A stretch of 17,381 bases of DNA, taken from NCBI GenBank assembly GCA_023257525.1, contig JALRCB010000012.1:1-17381 (forward strand), written 5' to 3'. This document shows, piece after piece, positions 8,729-16,180 of this stretch. The notes under the pieces are model-generated. The model ran no database searches. It was not told the DNA's origin and worked only from the letters and a program-made list of their open reading frames with translations. How positions within the stretch are numbered: position 1 is the stretch's first letter; each line of letters begins with the position of its first letter. The translations under genes were made by a program, and so were the position numbers. The DNA is from Candidatus Nanopelagicales bacterium. Its GTDB lineage: Bacteria > Actinomycetota > Actinomycetes > S36-B12 > UBA5976.

Positions 8729-9094
8729 CTATTTTGCTGCTAAACCACGACGAGCATATACATCTGCCGCTTGCCTAAACAGCTCCGCATTCTTTTCCGC
8801 ACCATGCTTTGATAATTCGTCAGCAATTTCGAATAGCTGCGTGGGAGTTGAACGTCCCGGACGCAAGGCATCGTAGTAACTCATAACTAACTCGTCTGAT
8901 AACAAAGTTAGCTCTGCGGCGCGAAGAAAGTTTTCAGCTAATTGTGGATTGCCATTGTCTCTGGCAACTTGGGCTTGCTTTGCCAAAGTTTCAGGATGGA
9001 TTCTGACATCGTCGAGAGTAATGTCGCCGCGTCGAATTGATTCAACAGTGACTTCAGAAACATTTTTTCCAGAAAAACCTTTTTGTTCACTCAT
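8729..9094 (-). CDS. B12-dependent diol/glycerol dehydratase small subunit
   Basis: This 121-residue protein matches the gamma (PduE/DhaB3) subunit. Visible family features are VESIRRGDITLDDVRI (about 17-32), a helix reading QLAENFLRAAELT, and the hallmark YYDALRPGRST, followed by FRQAADVYARRG near the C-terminus. It completes the dehydratase with the fused large-medium chain encoded 2 bp upstream. Enterobacterial PduE is about 170 residues; the roughly 40-residue N-terminal extension linked to low solubility and microcompartment packing is missing. That makes it look like a soluble, cytosolic version. It is tightly coupled to the reactivase that follows (5-bp gap). Confidence 0.9.
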   Translation of the reverse strand: MSEQKGFSGKNVSEVTVESIRRGDITLDDVRIHPETLAKQAQVARDNGNPQLAENFLRAAELTLLSDELVMSYYDALRPGRSTPTQLFEIADELSKHGAEKNAELFRQAADVYARRGLAAK

Positions 9095-9096
9095 AA

Positions 9097-11331
9097 CTAT
9101 CTAAGCTCCATAACTTCAGGACCATTGCTATTCACGCACTCTCTTTCAATCGCAACTAGCGAAACTACTTTGGTGTGATAGCGCGCTTCGATGGCTTCGT
9201 CTGAGTAAGGATTTCTAACGGGTTCAGGAGTGGCGCCCTTGGCATGACGGCCAGCATTGATTCCCATCATTCGATAAAGCTCACGGGTGATAGTTGGTGC
9301 AACTGAATACAGCTCTAGATTTGCCAGCGGCGCAAGATCTCTGCGATGGATCAAGGCGGTACCTTTTGCCTGTAGTCCAACGCTGACTCCTGAACCAGAA
9401 AGTCTGGCTGCAGTAAGCCCAATCATTCCTAAATCGAGAGTGTCGTTAATTCTGACAATTCTGCCGGTGCAACCTTCTTCTTCCAGTCCAGCCAGTACTT
9501 CTGAGATAGCGTCAGCAAGACTTAATCCAGAGAGTGTGACCCAGATGTCTTTGCCAGTTGCTGGCGAAACTCCAATCACAACATCGCGAGGATCGTAACT
9601 TGTCTCAGCAGCACCAGTTGCAAAAATATTTTTATTCGCAAAACTTTGCTGCTCAGTCCGCAAGTCTGAAACTGAACGCTGTTGGCGAATTGTGTCGATT
9701 TCTGCTTGCCGTGCGCTGCTTGGTTGGTAACCAGTGCCTGGTCCTGAGTATTCGTTTGGATCAGTGACCAGCGATAGAACGTTCATTTGCTCATCAAAAA
9801 TTGCTGAGGTTTGCAAATAGTCACCGGCCACACGAGCTTTAAGCATGTCAAGACATCTTTGGGCTTCTGGATCAAAGCCATTTTCCGCAAGCGCGGCAAT
9901 AACGTCGAGCATCGTGACGTTAGTTTCCATGATTGTTCTGGCAGCCGTTAAGGGAAGCATTAAGTCGCCAGAAGAAATGTCTTTTGAACCAGCTGCATCG
10001 ATAGCTTCTTCGGCCCACTCTTGCGAGAAGTCTCCAAGTCCAAGCCAGGAATAAACAGCAGTAACTGCTTCAGTAGCTCGGCGCCTAAGTCTCTCAACTT
10101 CGACTTCGTCGGCAGTCCGAAGTCCGCCATCTACACCCCAGTCACGTTGCATAGCTAAGAAATCATCTATGTCCTCTGAATTCCACTGACTAGGACCAAA
10201 CATATTGTCATAGCGCTGAATCGAACCAAAGCCACTATTTATGAAGTCAGAGCCACCGATAAAGATTGGATGAGTGCGAGAGGTTCGCCTGACATCTGAT
10301 TCACTCATCAAAGCGTCGTTACCAGTGCAGGCTTCTAAGTTACGCAGCATAACCATTACGTTTTCTGCCATCAAAGAACGAACGCCACCAGGAACGGCGC
10401 CAGCTACTGCAGCAGAATCAATGCCGCCGTTCTGCACACCTTGAGCGCCAATTGCCCGGGCTAGTGCAACACATCGAGCTTCGAGGTAAAACATGCTGCA
10501 CTTTTCGGCACCGCCCATCAGGGCTTCAGATCCACCACCGGAAGTCACGCGCATCTTTATACCGCGACTTGCGTATGCGCTAGTTAAAAACGCTTTCGAC
10601 CAAGGAGTGTCATCACCATCAATAAAGATTTGCTCTGTTCCGTAAAGCGAAACCGTTTCGGCATAGGAAACCAGTCCTCGCATACCTAATGCCAACTCTG
10701 CTGATTCTTCGACGGAGCACTGCACTAGAACACCCGGTGAACCAACGGCCGCACCAATTGAAACTGCTACAGCATTTGATGGCGCATCTCCGGCTACGGG
10801 GACTGTGGTTTCAAGTTCGCGAAAACCAAAAGCAGCGGCAGTTGCTGCATCCGCAGCAAGCAAAAGCGGATCGTCTGATCGGTTGGTTACATGCGCTTGA
10901 TTGCTAGGGGTTCGTCGTGCCCGCATTTTTGTCATTGCGATAACAAGTTCAGCAGCGTTTAATAGCGAAAGAACTGCTGCCAATTTCGCAGGTGTCATAC
11001 CTGAGGAAAGTCGCACAATGTCAGCGCGGGAATGATTTGGATCAACGATTCTTCGAGCAAAATCTATGTCCTCGATAGCCATTGCTTCTTGGGCAACGCT
11101 GAGATCTAAACCATGGCGAGCAATGAATTCATCAATTGAGTCGAATTCAGATTCACTTCGCCCATCCATTTCAACAATCCGATTGTCGCGGATCGTCAAA
11201 GAGGGCTTTGGATCGTTTAATCCGTTAAATGCAACTAAGCCGAGTTCAGGTGCTGGTGTAGCGAAGCCGTCTAAATTGACCCGCTGTTCATTCATGAACC
11301 GAAAGCGGCCAATCGGTTCTTTGTTAGTCAT
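9097..11331 (-). CDS. Adenosylcobalamin-dependent diol/glycerol dehydratase, fused large and medium subunits
   Basis: This 744-residue chain joins the alpha subunit (about 13-550) to the beta subunit (about 582-744) through a polar linker. The enzyme converts a 1,2-diol to an aldehyde and water by a radical mechanism. Compared from memory with the Klebsiella alpha subunit, numbering is offset by +4. Gln145 and His147 (SNQAHVTN), Glu174 (ELETTV), Glu225 (YAETVSLYGTE), Gln300 (GVQNG), Asp339 and Ser366 are all retained, so it should be active. The beta part keeps NRLSGSG-like LSGSGVSVG and the LANLELYSVAP block. Two pocket positions differ: Ser301 is Asp305 and Gln336 is Ala340. The ATG overlaps the upstream gene's TGA (ATGA). 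The natural substrate is therefore uncertain: glycerol, a longer diol or an amino-diol. Confidence 0.93.
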   Translation of the reverse strand: MTNKEPIGRFRFMNEQRVNLDGFATPAPELGLVAFNGLNDPKPSLTIRDNRIVEMDGRSESEFDSIDEFIARHGLDLSVAQEAMAIEDIDFARRIVDPNHSRADIVRLSSGMTPAKLAAVLSLLNAAELVIAMTKMRARRTPSNQAHVTNRSDDPLLLAADAATAAAFGFRELETTVPVAGDAPSNAVAVSIGAAVGSPGVLVQCSVEESAELALGMRGLVSYAETVSLYGTEQIFIDGDDTPWSKAFLTSAYASRGIKMRVTSGGGSEALMGGAEKCSMFYLEARCVALARAIGAQGVQNGGIDSAAVAGAVPGGVRSLMAENVMVMLRNLEACTGNDALMSESDVRRTSRTHPIFIGGSDFINSGFGSIQRYDNMFGPSQWNSEDIDDFLAMQRDWGVDGGLRTADEVEVERLRRRATEAVTAVYSWLGLGDFSQEWAEEAIDAAGSKDISSGDLMLPLTAARTIMETNVTMLDVIAALAENGFDPEAQRCLDMLKARVAGDYLQTSAIFDEQMNVLSLVTDPNEYSGPGTGYQPSSARQAEIDTIRQQRSVSDLRTEQQSFANKNIFATGAAETSYDPRDVVIGVSPATGKDIWVTLSGLSLADAISEVLAGLEEEGCTGRIVRINDTLDLGMIGLTAARLSGSGVSVGLQAKGTALIHRRDLAPLANLELYSVAPTITRELYRMMGINAGRHAKGATPEPVRNPYSDEAIEARYHTKVVSLVAIERECVNSNGPEVMELR

Positions 11332-11762
11332 GCGTTACAAGCTCGCTTGAACACTGCAATTCCAGCCTCAGCACAAATCTGATCTTCGTCCCAAGAACCG
11401 CCACTTACGCCAATTGATCCAACAACTCGGTCGCCATCCCAGCACGGAATGCCACCAGCGAATGCGATGTAACGACCATTGCCATTTGCACTCATGCCAG
11501 GCAAGTCACCATCTGGAGCAACGCGACTTCGCAAGTCACCAGTATCAATTCGATTCGTTACCGAGGTGTAGGCCTTATCAATTGCCAAATTCGGTCCAGC
11601 TAATTCCGCGCCATCCATTCTTTGGAAGCTCAGTAAGTTAGCGCCAGCATCAAGCACTGCAATTGACATAGGTGCATTTATTTCAATTGCCTTAGCCTTT
11701 GCAGCGTTAGTCATTTCGATGGCTAGTGCTAAATCGATTTCCATACGTTCAACTCTTGGCAT
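11328..11762 (-). CDS. GlcG/HbpS/PduO C-terminal-like small protein
   Basis: This 144-residue protein matches the haem-degrading/GlcG (DUF336) family, the same domain as the C-terminal half of PduO. Typical features are MSIAVLDAGANLLSFQRMDGA, the Tyr-Thr region after AIDKAYTSV, and the C-terminal VVGSIGVSGGSWDEDQICAEAG. Proteins of this family bind haem or corrinoid-like cofactors or assist oxidases; its exact role is unsettled. Here it stands alone without an adenosyltransferase domain. The ATG at 11762 overlaps the acetamidase stop (TAATG), with AAGGG 6 nt upstream. Its stop overlaps the dehydratase start (ATGA). Such tight coupling to the dehydratase suggests it supports cobalamin use there, by analogy to PduO; this is inference. 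Confidence 0.82.
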   Translation of the reverse strand: MPRVERMEIDLALAIEMTNAAKAKAIEINAPMSIAVLDAGANLLSFQRMDGAELAGPNLAIDKAYTSVTNRIDTGDLRSRVAPDGDLPGMSANGNGRYIAFAGGIPCWDGDRVVGSIGVSGGSWDEDQICAEAGIAVFKRACNA

Positions 11763-12805
11763 TACTTACCCTTCTGATAGTCGTGCCATTGCGCTGCGCG
11801 AGCTCGCATTTTTTGATGCATACCCTGCATGACGTTCACATTACCCAAATAATCTTTAGCGACTTTAGCCACCATGGTGTAGTTCGTATCAACTACGTTT
11901 GCCACTGGAGTAAGTGCAGTTTGCGAGACAAACTGGTAACTGTCCAAAGTTGATTGACCAGTTAAGTCGCTGACCCAATGCACCATCTCGGAGTGGGCAA
12001 TTCGAAACGCATCTTCAAGAGGTTTGGTTGAGCCAGTTGTCATGATGTGATCGTCGGATTCAATTCGCGGCCAAGGAGTGGGACTTCCCTTGATAAGGTC
12101 CAAAATCAAGACAGTATCCATTGCGGTTTCAACGGCGACACCACATGTTTCACCTTCGCCTTGACGAGCGTGACCGTCACCAAATGAAAACAGTGCACCT
12201 TCAACGTTGACGCCGAGATAACAAGTAACGCCAGCTCGCATTTCTGGAGTATCCATATTTCCGCCCCAGTTTCCTGGTGTTAGTGACGATCTAACTTCGC
12301 CAAGTGCCGGTGCCACACCAACAGTTCCATGCATTGGATCAAGCGGAAGTGCAGCCGTAAATTTTGTGTCCGCTGCTGCATAACGCACTAGTCGATCTTT
12401 TAAATCTAATTCGTAAATCCAAGTTCGCTCCAGAAGCGCTGGTTGCAAGGTTGCAGTAGTCGGAGTGGAAGTAAGCGCCCCAAAAAATGGAACGGTTGTA
12501 CTGACCCCCCAAGCTTCGCGAGGCTCAATAGATACGAAATGCACGGCAAGTGTGTCGCCTGGTTCGGCGCCTTCAACATAAAACGGACCAGTTTGTGGAT
12601 TTAAGAATCTTGGATCGCAAACCTGTGTTGACATATCGCCAGCAGATTTAACACGCCCACCAAAGCAGTCAAAAGACCAAGAATCAATAATGGTTCCTGG
12701 CTTAACACTAATTACTGGTTCGCGTCCACCGAAAGTAAAGGTGTGTGTTGCCGGATCGGCATCTTCGTCAGGGGACCAGTTACAAACTTCAATTTCAGTT
12801 GCCAT
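11762..12805 (-). CDS. Acetamidase/formamidase family protein
   Basis: This 347-residue protein matches the FmdA/AmdA family, which hydrolyses short amides such as formamide or acetamide to ammonia and the acid. It shows VKPGTIIDSWSFDCFGG, FYVEGAEPGDTLAVHF and PMHGTVGVAP. LTPGNWGGNMDTPEMRAGVTCYLGVNVEGALFSFGDGHARQGEGE is spread over the centre as the metal-binding and substrate region, and TAMDTVLILDLI follows. No signal peptide is seen. It is the first gene after the strong terminator at 12868-12909, so its promoter should lie in 12806-12867, where I see no clear -35/-10 pair. Its stop overlaps the next start, so it is the apparent first gene of the catabolic run. The actual amide is unknown. 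Confidence 0.9.
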   Translation of the reverse strand: MATEIEVCNWSPDEDADPATHTFTFGGREPVISVKPGTIIDSWSFDCFGGRVKSAGDMSTQVCDPRFLNPQTGPFYVEGAEPGDTLAVHFVSIEPREAWGVSTTVPFFGALTSTPTTATLQPALLERTWIYELDLKDRLVRYAAADTKFTAALPLDPMHGTVGVAPALGEVRSSLTPGNWGGNMDTPEMRAGVTCYLGVNVEGALFSFGDGHARQGEGETCGVAVETAMDTVLILDLIKGSPTPWPRIESDDHIMTTGSTKPLEDAFRIAHSEMVHWVSDLTGQSTLDSYQFVSQTALTPVANVVDTNYTMVAKVAKDYLGNVNVMQGMHQKMRARAAQWHDYQKGK

Positions 12806-12867
12806 GTCTTTATTCTTGTGGATTTAGTAGGTAAACACGTTCCAATTGCTGAAAAGATTTTGCCCAC

Positions 12868-12909
12868 AAAATAAAAACTGGATGCCAGCAATGCTGACAC
12901 CCAGTTTTT
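12868..12909 (-). terminator. Rho-independent terminator after the permease gene
   Basis: Read on the minus strand after the permease stop (TAG at 12918), AAAAACTGG (complement of 12901-12909) pairs with CCAGTTTTT (complement of 12873-12881). An inner CAGC/GCTG stem and two flanking G.U-type pairs extend this to about 17 bp around a 3-nt loop. The descending arm runs straight into TTTTTATTTT (complement of 12868-12877). This is a textbook intrinsic terminator. It separates permease transcription from the acetamidase operon, or attenuates read-through into it. Confidence 0.88.
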
Positions 12910-12917
12910 GGTGAACA

Positions 12918-14498
12918 CTATGCGCGTTCGTGAGCTTCTTCCATAGTCGTACGACCAATTTCTTCGTAGATTTCTGGATGCTTTGACTTAACCCATAGGG
13001 CATACAGCAAACCAAAGATCAAGGTGCCAACAATTTCGTATGGCAAGTACTTGACCATTAAAGAGTTTGACTGGTACCCAGCCGCGAAGCCGGAACCAAC
13101 GGCACTGAACAGAAGTGTCAATGCGTAGATCATGCCTGCAGCTCCAACAAGAGGAGCAACCAAGGTTGTTAGAACATTGCCCTTGTGCTTCTTCTTGCCC
13201 CAGAAGTATCCGATAACTGCAAATGAGCAGATTACCTGAACCACCAGGATGAACGCGGTACCAACAAGCGATGGGACCGTGTAGATAACCCCGTATGGCA
13301 GCAACGCTGGATCTGATGTTGCACCTTCAACAGCTGGATCTGATGTCCAAGCAGTTGAGAAGGTTGCGAAAAGCAGAACCATAACGATGTTGATTACGGT
13401 CACAACAGTTGATGCAACTGCTGGTGACTGGTGCTTAGGGTGAGTGCTTGATAGACGGTTACGAATTCCAGCGAATGGAAGTTCGCGACCCAGAGCAAAA
13501 ACGTAGCGAGAAGCGGCATTGTGGAATGCCATCGCGCAAGCGAATGAACCAATTACCAAAAGCACGCGGTAGGTACTTTCAGCAAACGAACCAAGATTAG
13601 CTTGAACCGGCACCAACCAAAGGTCAACCGGGTTTCCGGTCGATCCTGTGGAAACCTCAACAGCGGTCTTTGCGCCATTTGCCACTACAGCCATCCAAGA
13701 AACGAATGTGTAGAAAACGCCTAGACCAATAACAGCAATCATGGTTGCGCGAGGAACTACGCGCTTTGGATCCTTTGACTCTTCACCATAGGCAGCAGTG
13801 GTCTCAAAACCAATCCATGACCAGAAGGCGAAGAAAATTCCAAGTGCAGCCGTACCAGCGGCAACGCTTGATCCGAATGCTCCGGCTTCAAGGTTTCCAA
13901 AAGCAGCCATTGGCGAAATAGTTTCAGAAACCATAAAGCCATCTGGGCCACCCTTAACGGCGACGCTGATGCCAAACGCCAGAAGCAACAAAACTTCCGC
14001 CACCAAAGTCACACCTAGAATTGCTGCTGCCAGTGTGATATCAAAGTAGGTAAGTACCCAAATCAGGATCATGCCTGCTATAGCGATGATCAACCAATTG
14101 ATTTCGATGCCGGCCATTGAACTCAATGTGTTGGCAGCGAAAAACGCAAAGCCACCGATGAGGGTTCCTTCAAACAAGATATAAGCAATAGTTGCTAGTA
14201 AGCCAGCCGCCATACCCCAAACTTGTCCAAGACCATGTGAAATGAACCCGTAAAAGGCACCCGCCGTCGTGATGTGCTTGGCCATTGCAGAGAAACCAAT
14301 TGCGAAGATCGATAGAACGATCGTTGCAAATAGGAAACCAGCAGGAACGCCGATTCCATTTCCCCAACCGGCACCTACAGGAACGTTAAAGCTCATCGCG
14401 GTAATAGGTGCCGCATTAGCTACCGCCATGAATAGAACAGCGGTTAAGCCAATGGCGCCTTTGCGAAGGCCTTTTTGGCTTTCGTTATTTGTCGACAT
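12918..14498 (-). CDS. APC-superfamily amino acid/amine permease
   Basis: This 526-residue membrane protein has about 12 hydrophobic segments and short polar N- and C-termini, and belongs to the amino acid-polyamine-organocation family. TM1 begins near residue 14 (AIGLTAVLFMAVANAAPI), and a Gly-rich break in the first helices (TTAGAFYGFISHGLG, about 77-91) is the family hallmark. Conserved SWIGFETTAAYGEESKDPKRVVPRA marks the TM6-TM7 loop. It would import an amino acid, polyamine or amino alcohol by ion coupling. An upstream extension from 14540 is open. I chose the ATG at 14496-14498 because AAAGGG lies 8 nt upstream and the protein then starts like other family members (MSTNNES). It diverges from the aminotransferase gene and ends at a strong terminator, so it is probably its own unit under control of the 14499-14869 region. 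Confidence 0.92.
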   Translation of the reverse strand: MSTNNESQKGLRKGAIGLTAVLFMAVANAAPITAMSFNVPVGAGWGNGIGVPAGFLFATIVLSIFAIGFSAMAKHITTAGAFYGFISHGLGQVWGMAAGLLATIAYILFEGTLIGGFAFFAANTLSSMAGIEINWLIIAIAGMILIWVLTYFDITLAAAILGVTLVAEVLLLLAFGISVAVKGGPDGFMVSETISPMAAFGNLEAGAFGSSVAAGTAALGIFFAFWSWIGFETTAAYGEESKDPKRVVPRATMIAVIGLGVFYTFVSWMAVVANGAKTAVEVSTGSTGNPVDLWLVPVQANLGSFAESTYRVLLVIGSFACAMAFHNAASRYVFALGRELPFAGIRNRLSSTHPKHQSPAVASTVVTVINIVMVLLFATFSTAWTSDPAVEGATSDPALLPYGVIYTVPSLVGTAFILVVQVICSFAVIGYFWGKKKHKGNVLTTLVAPLVGAAGMIYALTLLFSAVGSGFAAGYQSNSLMVKYLPYEIVGTLIFGLLYALWVKSKHPEIYEEIGRTTMEEAHERA

Positions 14499-14567
14499 GT
14501 ATTCGACCCTTTCGTTGTAACGCCGGGAAGTTCCCAACATTGCTCACTTGGTATTGCTCAGTTGCGG

Positions 14568-14581
14568 GTGACCTGAGTCAC
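14568..14581. promoter_or_regulatory. CRP-like binding site
   Basis: GTGAC-CTGA-GTCAC is a perfect inverted repeat. It can also be read as GTGA-N6-TCAC followed by A, which matches the CRP/GlxR consensus TGTGA-N6-TCACA except for the first base. It lies about 70 bp upstream of the permease ATG, a usual place for cyclic-nucleotide-dependent control of uptake and catabolism. Assignment rests on the pattern only. Confidence 0.45.
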
Positions 14582-14649
14582 ACGATTGGAACGACCTTGC
14601 CAGATAACGAACCCAAGTACAACGAAATTTGGCTAGTTTCTCGAACTTT

Positions 14650-14827
14650 TTTGGTTAACAAAACTTCGATTTTGGTCTAAAAATCTCAGGATTAAGACGC
14701 AAATCGGACATATACACCAGTAAAACCCCGTTTTTAAGGGGATTTATCTGTTAAACCAAAGTTCAACCAAAAGTTGCTAAAAGGTATGGTCATTTGGTCT
14801 AATTTTATGTAATTATTGGTTTACCAA
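14650..14827. repeat. Cluster of six TTTGGTYTAA-type repeats upstream of the aminotransferase gene
   Basis: Elements seen are: TTTGGTTAAC (14650-14659); TTTGGTCTAA (14671-14680); the reverse-strand pair GTTAAACCAAA (14750-14760) and GTTCAACCAAA (14761-14771), in direct tandem with an 11-bp period and one mismatch; a second exact TTTGGTCTAA (14793-14802); and the palindrome TTGGT-TT-ACCAA (14816-14827). The shared core is TTGGTY. Multiple, helically phased copies near a promoter suggest operators for one regulator. The TGGT...ACCA symmetry recalls GntR/FadR-type sites, but no regulator gene is in the window. Confidence 0.5.
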
Positions 14828-14869
14828 GGCATCGCGCGAATAGCGCACACGATTGAGAAAGGGTTCGGG

Positions 14870-16180
14870 ATGACACAAGAAGATACAGCTGCACCTGAAT
14901 TCGACTACGGCTTATTCTCATACGACTCCAAAGAGCAGATGCTGGAGAAGTCAAAAGAATTTTGGAATCCAGGCAAAACTCAATTCTGGATTGACTCCGG
15001 TGTCCCGCTAGTAATTGACCGACGCGAAGAGTATTTCATTTACGACATGTCAGGTAAGCGTTTAATTGATGCGCACCTAAATGGTGGTACATACAACTTG
15101 GGCCACCGAAATCCGGAAGTTGTTCAAGCCGTAACTATGGCGATGCAACATTTTGATATTGGAAATCACCACTTCCCATCGTTAGCTCGAACTGCGTTAG
15201 CCGAAGCCTTGATAAAAACAGCACCAGCGGGACTATCCAAAGTTATTTATGGTTCTGGTGGTGGCGAAGCAATTGACATCGCACTAAAGACTGCGCGTCA
15301 TGCCACACAAAAGCGCAAAATTGTTTCCATCATTAAGGCGTACCACGGTCACACTGGGTTAGCTGTTGGAACTGGCGATGATCGTTTCTCAAAACTGTTT
15401 CTTTCGGATCGGCCAGAAGAATTCCCGCACGTTCCATTTAATGATCTAGAATCTATGGAAGATGCGCTCCGTGACCGAGATGTTGCTGCGGTAATCATGG
15501 AAACCATCCCAGCAACATATGGTTTCCCACTTCCTAATCCTGGTTATCTAGAGGCCGTTAAGAAGCTTTGCGAAAAATATGACGCTCTTTATATTGCAGA
15601 TGAAGTGCAAACCGGTTTGATGCGCACTGGCGAACTTTGGGGTATTACTAAGCATGGAATTACTCCAGACATCCTGGTTACTGGAAAGGGAATTTCAGGC
15701 GGTCTTTATCCAATTGCTGCAGTACTTGCCACCGAGAAGGCAGCTGGCTGGCTTAACGAAGATGGCTTCGGTCATATTTCAACTTTCGGCGGTGCCGAAC
15801 TTGGTTGTATCGCAGCATTAAAGACCCTTGAGATTTGTTCCAGAGAAGAAACTCGTTCCATGGTTCACTACATTGCCGATTATGTTGGTCAGCGTTTAGC
15901 TGCAGTGCAGGCTACTTACCCGGATTGGTTTGTGGGCATTCGCCAAAACGGAGTAATCCTGGGACTGGAGTTTGCACATCCACAAGGTGCTAAGTACGTA
16001 ATGCGTCACCTTTACGAAAATGGTGTTTGGGCAATCTTCTCCACACTGGATCCTCGAGTACTTCAGTACAAGCCAGGTATTTTGTTGAAGCCTGAAGTTG
16101 CCGAAGAAATGCTAGACAGAACGGAATTGGCAATCGGAAAAGCGTATGCCGAAATTCGCAATGAGCGCAGGTCAGCATGA
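14870..16180 (+). CDS. Class III (omega-type) PLP-dependent aminotransferase
   Basis: This 436-residue enzyme of the class III family moves an amino group from an omega-amine, beta-amino acid or amino alcohol to a keto acid. Seen in order are the phosphate-binding YGSGGGEA (127-134), KAYHGHTG (156-163), the PLP-ring motif ADEVQTG (243-249), and the Schiff-base lysine Lys273 in VTGKGISGGLYP. The conserved STFGG follows about 40 residues later. The length fits the family. The frame is open upstream to a TTG at 14816. I chose the ATG at 14870-14872 because AAAGGG lies 5 nt before it, and the added residues would fall in the repeat-rich promoter region. Its stop overlaps the next gene's ATG by ATGA. 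Substrate preference cannot be read from sequence; pairing with an acylating dehydrogenase suggests the product is an aldehyde fed to CoA. Confidence 0.9.
   Translation: MTQEDTAAPEFDYGLFSYDSKEQMLEKSKEFWNPGKTQFWIDSGVPLVIDRREEYFIYDMSGKRLIDAHLNGGTYNLGHRNPEVVQAVTMAMQHFDIGNHHFPSLARTALAEALIKTAPAGLSKVIYGSGGGEAIDIALKTARHATQKRKIVSIIKAYHGHTGLAVGTGDDRFSKLFLSDRPEEFPHVPFNDLESMEDALRDRDVAAVIMETIPATYGFPLPNPGYLEAVKKLCEKYDALYIADEVQTGLMRTGELWGITKHGITPDILVTGKGISGGLYPIAAVLATEKAAGWLNEDGFGHISTFGGAELGCIAALKTLEICSREETRSMVHYIADYVGQRLAAVQATYPDWFVGIRQNGVILGLEFAHPQGAKYVMRHLYENGVWAIFSTLDPRVLQYKPGILLKPEVAEEMLDRTELAIGKAYAEIRNERRSA

Larger units (their letters stand above)
14499..14869. promoter_or_regulatory. Divergent intergenic control region (371 bp)
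   Basis: This non-coding region lies between the permease (leftward) and aminotransferase (rightward) starts, and must hold promoters for both. It contains a CRP-like dyad (14568-14581) on the permease side and six TTGGTY-type elements (14650-14827) on the aminotransferase side. It also holds a short CCCC/GGGG hairpin (14726-14741). A tentative aminotransferase promoter is TTGCTA (14774-14779) with TCTAAT (14798-14803) 18 bp downstream; this would place the repeats over and around the promoter. No gene or cobalamin riboswitch was recognised in it. Confidence 0.6.

Noticed and set aside
12806..12867. Possible cobalamin riboswitch before the dehydratase operon
   Set aside because: The leader is only about 60 bp, far too short for the riboswitch, and no B12-box-like sequence was seen.
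14499..14540. Permease N-terminal extension from an upstream ATG
   Set aside because: The added 14 residues are not permease-like, and a good Shine-Dalgarno sits 8 nt before the ATG at 14498.
14726..14741. CCCC/GGGG hairpin with nearby T-run as a terminator or riboswitch piece
   Set aside because: The stem is only 4 bp with an 8-nt loop, and no gene ends nearby; it is too weak to call.
14816..14869. Aminotransferase N-terminal extension from a TTG
   Set aside because: The TTG is inside the TTGGT-TT-ACCAA palindrome, and the ATG at 14870 has a better ribosome binding site.
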